This document shows positions 57,498-64,000 of a stretch of 64,000 bases of DNA, one piece after another; the stretch's first letter is position 1; the number at the start of each line of letters is the position of its first letter. The position numbers were made by a program, and so were the translations under genes. The notes under the pieces were generated by a model, which was not told the DNA's origin, searched no databases, and saw nothing but the letters and a program-made list of their open reading frames with translations. Source of the DNA: Acidimicrobiia bacterium (GTDB taxonomy: Bacteria > Actinomycetota > Acidimicrobiia > IMCC26256 > PALSA-610); contig BPGH01000001.1 of NCBI GenBank assembly GCA_026002935.1, forward strand, positions 1,413,965-1,477,964. The letters run 5' to 3'.

Positions 57498-58348
57498 GAC
57501 GGGTTCGCCTCCTCCTCGATCAGGTCGATGATCCGCAGCACCTCGTCGGCGACGAGTTGCGGTTCGGTGAGCGGCACGAGATGGCCCGAGCGGGTCGCCG
57601 AGACGTGCCGTCCCTGCGGGAACGACGCAGCGCGGGCGCGGTGCGCCGCCACCAGCGCGTCGCGCCGCCCGCGCCCCGGGCGCGACGAACGCATGCCCGA
57701 CACGACCGTGACCGGCACGTCGGGACACGGCGGGGGCGACGCCGCGAGCACGCGCAGTTCGGCGATCGACGGCGCGAGCTCGGCGCGGTAGGCGCGTGCG
57801 TGCGCGGCGGATCCCTCGACGAGACGGACGCGTGCCGCGGCCTCGGTCGGCAGTGCCCGCGCCGACGCCCACACCGCCATCCGCAACGCACCGATTCGAG
57901 CGAGCGCGGGGAGCGCCGCAAGGAACCACCGCGTCTGCAGCGCCGCCACGCGCGAGAAGAACCGGTCGCAGCCCTCGTCCGTCGCGTCGACGAGCACCAG
58001 TCCGCCGACACGCTCGGCAGCCGCAGCCGCCGCGCACCGCACGATCGGCCCGCCCCAGCTGTGCCCGACCAACACGAACGGCCCGTCGCCGAGGTGGTCG
58101 AGCAGATCCACGAGGTCGCCGGCGAGCCGCGCGAGCGTGCGCGGCCGGGGGTCGGGTGAGGACCCGCCCAGGCCGGCGCGGTCGTAGACGACGGCGGTCG
58201 CCCGGACTGCGACCCGCGGCACGACGGCGCCCCACCACGCCCCGCACGCGCCCATGCCCGACTCGAACACGACCGTCGGGCGGCGCGCCCCGTGCCGCTC
58301 CACGTGCAGCGCCCGCCCGTCGCGTGTCGTCACGGTGGTCACGGTCAC
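57494..58348 (-). CDS. alpha/beta hydrolase inside the siderophore operon
   Basis: VVYDRAGLGGSSP, LVGHSWGGPIVR nucleophile elbow; 4-nt overlaps with both flanking SBP genes. Confidence 0.88.
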   Translation of the reverse strand: MTVTTVTTRDGRALHVERHGARRPTVVFESGMGACGAWWGAVVPRVAVRATAVVYDRAGLGGSSPDPRPRTLARLAGDLVDLLDHLGDGPFVLVGHSWGGPIVRCAAAAAAERVGGLVLVDATDEGCDRFFSRVAALQTRWFLAALPALARIGALRMAVWASARALPTEAAARVRLVEGSAAHARAYRAELAPSIAELRVLAASPPPCPDVPVTVVSGMRSSRPGRGRRDALVAAHRARAASFPQGRHVSATRSGHLVPLTEPQLVADEVLRIIDLIEEEANPS

Positions 58349-59370
58349 GGTGCGACGTCCGTGCGGGCGCGCGCCACGTCGGCCGCGAGCCGGTCGAGCA
58401 GACGCGCGAAGTTCCGGTAGCCGTACGCGGGGGCGGCGTCCCACGGCGCGAGCTGCCCGGCCTCCACGGCGGGGAGGCGACGCGCGCTCGGGGGGAGGAA
58501 CGCGAGGATGTCGTCGATCGTGCCGCCGCGCGAGTCCGCGAGGATCAGGTCGGCCGGATACTTGCCGGCCGCTTCCCAGCTCAGGGTCTCCCAGAAGCCG
58601 CCGCTCGTCGGGTGGTCCTCGGGAATCGCGAGGTCGAGGCCCAGTGACCGGTAGTAGCTGAGGTCGGGCCAGCCCGGCGGCCACGCGACGTACAGCTCGT
58701 TCGGGCTGCCGGAGGCGGCGACGGCCTGGAGGCCGGGCTTGGCCGCGAGCGTCGACCCGAGCCGCGCCGAGGCCGCCTCGAACTCCGCGCGCGCGGTGGC
58801 GATCCGGTCGGCATCGGCACCGAGAGACGCCGCGAGCTCGGCGATCCTCGCGAGCGGCTCCGTCACCGGCCGGTCGTCGAGCCGGATGCCGACGATCGGC
58901 GCGATCGCCTCCAGCTCGTCGAGCGTCGCGTCCTCGACGCCCCAGTAGCGATCGTCGTCCCACATCGCGGTGACGATCACGTCGGGGTGGAGCGCCGCGA
59001 GCTTCTCGACGCCGATGTGGCCGTGGACCTCGCCGAGGGAAGTGAAGTCGTCGGGGTCGGCGATGCCGAGGGAGGGGTCGGTGCTGCCGTCGGCACGTCG
59101 CAGCGGACCGAAGACGCCGTCGGCCACGACGCCGAGTTCCCAGAGGGCGCCCGCGACGACGCTCTGGGCGACGACGACGACGGGTGTGCGGTCGAGTTCG
59201 ACCGTGCCGCCCCGTCCGTCGGGGAACGACCAGCCCGCAGCGGGTCGGTCGTCGGTCGCCCCGCCGGTCGCGTCGGATCCGCCCGCCCCGCCGCAGGCGG
59301 CGGCCGGGATGACCGTCGCGAGCGCGAGCACGAGAACGGTCCGCACTCGCGGGGCACTGGACTGCGGCAT
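58345..59370 (-). CDS. ABC transporter substrate-binding lipoprotein (FecB-like)
   Basis: VIPAAACGGAGG lipobox; GRGGTVELDRTPVVVVAQSVVAGALWELG; EKLAALHPDVIVT. Confidence 0.86.
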   Translation of the reverse strand: MPQSSAPRVRTVLVLALATVIPAAACGGAGGSDATGGATDDRPAAGWSFPDGRGGTVELDRTPVVVVAQSVVAGALWELGVVADGVFGPLRRADGSTDPSLGIADPDDFTSLGEVHGHIGVEKLAALHPDVIVTAMWDDDRYWGVEDATLDELEAIAPIVGIRLDDRPVTEPLARIAELAASLGADADRIATARAEFEAASARLGSTLAAKPGLQAVAASGSPNELYVAWPPGWPDLSYYRSLGLDLAIPEDHPTSGGFWETLSWEAAGKYPADLILADSRGGTIDDILAFLPPSARRLPAVEAGQLAPWDAAPAYGYRNFARLLDRLAADVARARTDVAP

Positions 59371-59428
59371 GTTCGACTCCGGTCGGGGTGTCGGGCAACC
59401 GGGCTGGGATCGGCCCGCGCCGTCGGAC

Positions 59429-59447
59429 TAAGGTGAGGCCCTCCTTA
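59429..59447. promoter_or_regulatory. DtxR/IdeR-type iron box TAAGGTGAGGCCCTCCTTA
   Basis: 13/19 match to TTAGGTTAGGCTAACCTAA; flanking ACTAAGG/CCTTAGT inverted repeat; centred in the divergent siderophore promoter. Confidence 0.82.
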
Positions 59448-59479
59448 GTAGATCCCTGCGATCCGCGCCTCCGCAAGTC

Positions 59480-60541
59480 GTGACCGACGTCCTCGCCCCA
59501 GCCCATCCGCCGCCCACCGGCGCGCCCACGCGCACCCGCAAGGGCACGCGTTCACGCGCGCTCGGTGCCGTCGGGCTCGGCCTCGCGCTCACCGGCGCGC
59601 TCGCGTGCTCGATCGCGATCGGCGCGAAGGCGATCCCGCTCGGCGTCGTGCGCGACGCGCTCGTCGCGTACGACCACGCGCTCGACGACCACGTGATCGT
59701 GCGCGAGCTGCGCGTCCCGCGCACCGCGCTCGGGCTCGCCGTCGGCGCCGCGCTCGGCCTGGCGGGCGCGGTCATGCAGGGCGTCACCCGCAACCCGCTC
59801 GCCGACCCCGGCCTGCTCGGCGTCAGCGCGGGCGCCGCGCTCGGCGTCGTGACGGCCCTGTCGGTCTTCTCGGTCACCGCCCCGCTCGGCTTCGTGTGGT
59901 TCGCGTTCGCGGGCGCGGCGCTCGCCGGTGCCGTCGTGTACGGGCTGGGTGCGCTCGGGCGCGGTGGCGCGACGCCCGTCAAGCTCGCGATCGCGGGCGC
60001 GGCCGTGTCGGCCCTGCTGGGCTCGGTCACGGCGGCATTCCTGCTCCTCGACACCGCGACCCTCGACCAGTACCGGTTCTGGGCGGTCGGGTCGGTCGCC
60101 GGTCGTGACCCCGCCGTGCTCGTGCAGCTCTCCCCGTTCCTGGTCGCCGGCGCGGCGCTCGCCCTCGCGTCGGCGCGCGGGCTCGACGGCCTCGCGCTCG
60201 GCGACGACGTCGCGCGTGCGCTCGGCCAGCGTGTCGCGCTCGTGCGCGCGGTGGCGGCGGCGTCGGTCGTGCTGCTGTGCGGCGCGGCCACCGCGGCGGC
60301 CGGACCGATCCTGTTCGTCGGGCTCACCGTCCCGCACGCCGCCCGGGCGCTCACCGGGCCCGCGCACCGATGGCTGCTGCCGTACTCGGCGGTGATGGGC
60401 GCGATCCTGCTGCTGCTCGCCGACGTCGTCGGGCGCGTGGTGGTGCGGCCCGGTGAGCTCGAGGTGGGCATCGTCATCGCGTTCCTCAGCGCGCCCGTGT
60501 TCATCGCGTTCGTCCGCCGGCGCCGGATCGCGGAGCTGTGA
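59480..60541 (+). CDS. FecCD-family iron-siderophore permease
   Basis: LRVPRTALGLAVGAALGLAGAVMQGVTRNPLADPGLLGVSAGAALGVV; LFVGLTVPHAARALTGPAHRWLLP. Confidence 0.95.
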   Translation: MTDVLAPAHPPPTGAPTRTRKGTRSRALGAVGLGLALTGALACSIAIGAKAIPLGVVRDALVAYDHALDDHVIVRELRVPRTALGLAVGAALGLAGAVMQGVTRNPLADPGLLGVSAGAALGVVTALSVFSVTAPLGFVWFAFAGAALAGAVVYGLGALGRGGATPVKLAIAGAAVSALLGSVTAAFLLLDTATLDQYRFWAVGSVAGRDPAVLVQLSPFLVAGAALALASARGLDGLALGDDVARALGQRVALVRAVAAASVVLLCGAATAAAGPILFVGLTVPHAARALTGPAHRWLLPYSAVMGAILLLLADVVGRVVVRPGELEVGIVIAFLSAPVFIAFVRRRRIAEL

Positions 60542-60545
60542 GCCG

Positions 60546-61649
60546 GTGAGCACCGCGACCCTCGACGCGCCCGCGGCCGGGCTGCGCGCCCGGGGCCGCG
60601 CCCTGGTGCACCGGCCGCCCGTCGCCGTGCGGGTCGGGCCCTGCTCGACCCGGCTCGACGTGCGCGCGGCGGTGGTTTCGACGGTCCTCGCCGCCGTCAC
60701 CGTGTTCGGGCTCGCGTGGAGCGTGAGCGTCGGCGACTACCCGATCCCGCTCGGCGACGTGTTCCGCCAGCTCGCCGGCCTCGGCGGCGACACCGCCACC
60801 GCGTTCGTCGTCGAGACGCTGCGGCTGCCGCGCGCGCTCACGGGCGTGCTCGTCGGCGCGGCGTTCGGCGTCTCGGGCCAGATCTTCCAGCGCATGGTCC
60901 GCAACCCGCTCGCCAGCCCCGACATCCTCGGCGTGTCGTCGGGCGCGGCGGCCGCGGCCGTGTTCGCCGTGGTCGTCGTGAGCGCCTCCAGCGCGACCGT
61001 GACCCGCTTCGCGCTCGCCGGGTCGCTGCTCACCGTCGTCGTGATCTACCTGCTCGCCATCCGCCAGGGCCTCTCCAGCTACCGCCTCGTGCTCGTCGGC
61101 ATCGGCATCACCGCGATGCTCGACGCGGTCGTCGCATACCTGCTCACCCGCGCCGAGATCTACGACGCGCAGCGGGCGACGCTGTGGCTGACCGGCAGCC
61201 TGAACGGCCGGAGCTGGGAGTACGTGCGGCCGCTCTGCCTCGCGCTCGCGGTCCTCGTGCCGGTGGCGATCGCTGCGTCCCGGTCGCTGCGCGCGCTCGA
61301 GCTCGGTGACGACTGCGCCCGCGCCCTCGGCGTCGGCGTCGCGCGCGCCAAGCTCGCGCTGAGCCTCGCCGGCGCGGGGCTCGCCGCCGTGGCGACCGCC
61401 GCCGCCGGCCCCGTCGGCTTCGTCGCGCTCGTCGCACCGCAGATCGCCCGCCGCCTCGTCGGCACCCGGGCGCCCGGGCTCGTCCCCGCCGGGCTGGTCG
61501 GCGCGGCGATCGTGGTGTACGCCGACCTCGCGGCCCGGCGGCTGTTCGCACCCACCGAGCTGCCGGTCGGCGTCCTCACGGCGATGATCGGCGCGCCGTA
61601 CCTGCTGTGGCTGCTCGCGCGGGCCAACCGGATCGGGGTCGGCGGGTGA
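60546..61649 (+). CDS. FecCD-family iron-siderophore permease
   Basis: [61 protein letters not shown]. Confidence 0.95.
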   Translation: MSTATLDAPAAGLRARGRALVHRPPVAVRVGPCSTRLDVRAAVVSTVLAAVTVFGLAWSVSVGDYPIPLGDVFRQLAGLGGDTATAFVVETLRLPRALTGVLVGAAFGVSGQIFQRMVRNPLASPDILGVSSGAAAAAVFAVVVVSASSATVTRFALAGSLLTVVVIYLLAIRQGLSSYRLVLVGIGITAMLDAVVAYLLTRAEIYDAQRATLWLTGSLNGRSWEYVRPLCLALAVLVPVAIAASRSLRALELGDDCARALGVGVARAKLALSLAGAGLAAVATAAAGPVGFVALVAPQIARRLVGTRAPGLVPAGLVGAAIVVYADLAARRLFAPTELPVGVLTAMIGAPYLLWLLARANRIGVGG

Positions 61650-62497
61650 GCGCGCGCGACGCGGGCGGCCGCCACCCGGCGCGGCTCGTCGGTGAACGGT
61701 TGCGGCTCGCCTACGACGACCGAGTGGTGGTCGAGGACCTGTCGGTCGCGATCCCGACCGGCCGCCTGTCGGTGATCGTCGGGCCCAACGCCTGCGGCAA
61801 GTCGACCCTCCTGCGCGCGCTCGCCCGCCTGCTCGCGCCCCGCCACGGCGCCGTGCTGCTCGACGGCGACGAGATCCGCCGCCTGCCGACCCGCGAGGTC
61901 GCGCGGCGGCTCGGGATGCTGCCGCAGCAGCCCGTCGCACCCGACGGCATCGTCGTCGCCGACCTCGTCGCGCGCGGCCGGCACCCCCACCAGCGGTGGT
62001 TCCGGCAGTGGTCGACCGCCGACGCGCGTGCGGTCGAACGCGCGCTCGTGGTGACCGGCACCGCGGACCTCGCCGACCGGCCCGTCGACGAGCTGTCGGG
62101 CGGGCAGCGTCAGCGCGTCTGGATCGCGATGGCCCTCGCGCAGGACACGCCGATCCTGCTGCTCGACGAGCCGACGACCTTCCTCGACCTCGCCCACCAG
62201 GTGGACGTGCTCGACCTGCTGCGCGAGCTGAACGTGCGCGACGGCCGGACGATCGTCTGCGTGCTGCACGACCTCAACCTCGCGTGCCGCTACGCGGACC
62301 ACCTGGTCGCGATGCGCGCCGGTGCGGTCGTCGCCGAGGGAAGGCCGGGCGACGTCGTCACCGAGGCCACGGTGGAGCACGTCTTCGGCCTCGCGGCGAA
62401 GGTGGTCACCGACCCGGTCGCCGGCACGCCGATGGTCGTCCCGATCGGGCGCGGGCCCGGCGCCGGCGCGCCCGGCGCGCAGGAGGGGGGATCGTGA
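61646..62497 (+). CDS. Iron-siderophore ABC transporter ATP-binding protein (FecE/FepC-like)
   Basis: [51 protein letters not shown]. Confidence 0.95.
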   Translation: MSARDAGGRHPARLVGERLRLAYDDRVVVEDLSVAIPTGRLSVIVGPNACGKSTLLRALARLLAPRHGAVLLDGDEIRRLPTREVARRLGMLPQQPVAPDGIVVADLVARGRHPHQRWFRQWSTADARAVERALVVTGTADLADRPVDELSGGQRQRVWIAMALAQDTPILLLDEPTTFLDLAHQVDVLDLLRELNVRDGRTIVCVLHDLNLACRYADHLVAMRAGAVVAEGRPGDVVTEATVEHVFGLAAKVVTDPVAGTPMVVPIGRGPGAGAPGAQEGGS

Positions 62498-62567
62498 CCG
62501 CAGCGCAGCACCCCGGCGCCGGCGCGCCGGGCGCGCAGGAGGAGCGAACGTGACCGCAGCACCCCAC
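62456..62567 (+). repeat. 56-bp tandem duplication (2 copies) covering ATPase 3' end, RBS and start-codon region
   Basis: 62456-62511 and 62512-62567 align without gaps, about 49/56 identical. Confidence 0.85.
62494..62553 (+). CDS. Possible 19-aa mini-ORF ([20 protein letters not shown]) created by the duplication
   Basis: GTG with AGGAGG upstream, TGA at 62551 overlapping the next GTG start; both starts in identical context. Confidence 0.35.
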   Translation: MTAAQHPGAGAPGAQEERT

Positions 62568-63701
62568 TCCGGGGACGCCGCCGCGACCGGGCCGCAGGCC
62601 GACCCGGTCGCCGAGCTGATGGCCGCCGCGGGCCCGGCGATCCTCGAGGAGCTCGACGAGGCGTACCCGGCGTCGCTGCTGCTCGTCGGGCGGATCCTCG
62701 GCGGGCGCACCGGCGCGACCGACGCGCGCATCGTCGGCCTCGACCGCAACGGCGTCGAGCTCCTGCTGCGCGACGGCGGCCACGACCACCCCGTGCGCGT
62801 CGAGTTCGCCGAGCCCGTCACCGACGCCGACCTGATCACCCGCGCGCTGTTCGACCTCGTCCGCCGGGCGCGGGCGGAGTCGGGCGAGGAGGGCGAGACC
62901 GAGGCCGAGCGGATCGACCGCGAGCGCGAACGGCTGCGCACGTTCTTCACGACCGTCGCCTCCGTCGAGGACGTGCACCCGCACCTGCGCCGGATCACCC
63001 TGCGCGGCGGCGACCTCGCGACCTTCGAGCCGGTCGGCCCCGACACGTTCGTGTACTTCCTGCTGCCGCCGCCCGGCCGGCGCGAGCTGACCGTCGACCG
63101 GACGTTCACCTGGGAGCTCCACGCCCGCATGCCCGAGGACGAGCGTCCGGTCGGCGCGTACTACACGGTGCGGCGGTGGCGGCCCGACGTGCAGGAGGCC
63201 GACGTGCTCGTCGTGCTGCACGGCGACGACGGGCACGCGTCCCGGTGGGCGGCGCGGGCCGCGCCCGGCGACCCGGTCGCGATCTGGGGCCCGCGCACCG
63301 CCTACCACCCGCCGCCGGGCACCGCGCACCTCCTCGTCGTCGCGGACGACACCGCGCTGCCGGCGGCCGCGTCGGTGCTCGAACAGCTCCCGCCGGGCAC
63401 GACCGCGACGGTCCTCGCCGAGGTGGCGGGCGAGGACGAGCACCAGGAGCTCCCCGGCGGCGAGGGGATCGACGTGACCTGGCTCCACCGCGACGGCGCG
63501 GCGCCCGGCACGACGACCCTGCTCCCCGACGCGGTGCGGGCCCTGCCGCCGCTGCCGGCGCGCACCTACGTGTGGGGCGGCGGCGAGAGCCGCGCCATGA
63601 CCGCGATCCGCCGCCACGTGCGGTCCGAGCGCGGCCTGCCCCGCGACGCGGTGTCGCTCCTCGCCTACTGGCGCCGGACCGAGGACGGGGCCGCCCGCTG
63701 A
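62550..63701 (+). CDS. Siderophore-interacting FAD-binding reductase with N-terminal DUF2470 domain
   Basis: N-term ILEELDEAYPASLLLVGRILGGRTGATDARIVGLDRNGVEL (DUF2470-like); GPDTFVYFLLP, YYTVRRWRP, WGPRTAYHPPP, YVWGGGESRAMTAIRRHVRSERGL. Confidence 0.9.
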   Translation: MTAAPHSGDAAATGPQADPVAELMAAAGPAILEELDEAYPASLLLVGRILGGRTGATDARIVGLDRNGVELLLRDGGHDHPVRVEFAEPVTDADLITRALFDLVRRARAESGEEGETEAERIDRERERLRTFFTTVASVEDVHPHLRRITLRGGDLATFEPVGPDTFVYFLLPPPGRRELTVDRTFTWELHARMPEDERPVGAYYTVRRWRPDVQEADVLVVLHGDDGHASRWAARAAPGDPVAIWGPRTAYHPPPGTAHLLVVADDTALPAAASVLEQLPPGTTATVLAEVAGEDEHQELPGGEGIDVTWLHRDGAAPGTTTLLPDAVRALPPLPARTYVWGGGESRAMTAIRRHVRSERGLPRDAVSLLAYWRRTEDGAAR

Positions 63702-63715
63702 CGGGGCCGCCCGCT
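63684..63715 (+). repeat. 16-bp perfect tandem duplication GACGGGGCCGCCCGCT x2 at the stop codon
   Basis: 63684-63699 and 63700-63715 identical; the stop TGA lies at the copy junction. Confidence 0.8.
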
Positions 63716-63892
63716 GACGGCGCCGTCGGGTGACAACCGGCGCGGCGTACGCGAGGATCACGCCGGGTCGCGCGCGGCCGCGGCCCGCGGGTTCGTCGGC
63801 GGGGCGGGTGGTCCGCGAGGCGACATCGTGTGCGAGTTCGGGGGGAGCGGCGCGCGGGGCGGGACGTGCGCGACCGGGGTCGGCCCGCGCCC

Positions 63893-64000
63893 GTGAGCCC
63901 GCGCCGGGAACCCCGCTGGGGCAACCGGGCGCTCGCCCGGGCCGAACGGCTCCGCGCCCGCCGCATCGCGTGGTACGTCCGGTCGGCCCCGCCCGCCCCC
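63893..64000 (+). CDS. Possible start of a further ORF running off the window (VSPRREPRWGNRALARAERLRARR...)
   Basis: GTG start and open frame to window end; no recognisable domain. Confidence 0.25.
   Translation, partial: MSPRREPRWGNRALARAERLRARRIAWYVRSAPPAP

Overview
High-GC actinobacterial chromosomal window (lipid, CoA and transport gene content suggests an Acidimicrobiia/Mycobacteriales-like host; this is inference). About 50 protein-coding genes and one tRNA-Arg(CCT) were found. No rRNA, CRISPR array, transposase, integrase or phage genes were seen. Main blocks: (1) a branched-chain-type ABC importer built from two fused polypeptides (LivH-LivM-LivG and MFS-LivF) plus a lipoprotein SBP; (2) an alpha/beta hydrolase-P450-sulfatase operon facing a Rieske oxygenase; (3) a large acyl-CoA catabolic region at about 20-36 kb (amidohydrolase, two class III CoA-transferases, FadD3-like ligase, four crotonases, SDR, MaoC-type dehydratase, acyl-CoA dehydrogenase, second ligase); (4) a polar amino-acid ABC transporter, threonine dehydratase and a lone Mrr-like restriction endonuclease; (5) a diiron protein/ligase/SDR/MaoC operon; (6) an aconitase gene broken by many small indels; (7) a divergent iron-siderophore uptake locus with a recognisable DtxR/IdeR-type iron box, three SBPs and a DUF2470-siderophore-interacting protein. 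The most notable findings are a 19-bp operator-like element repeated exactly 21.6 kb apart (with a third close copy at a GntR gene), the MFS-LivF chimera, and tandem crotonases in which both canonical catalytic glutamates appear replaced by His. Four other genes have single-base frameshifts in G/C homopolymers, so sequence quality must be checked before calling them pseudogenes.
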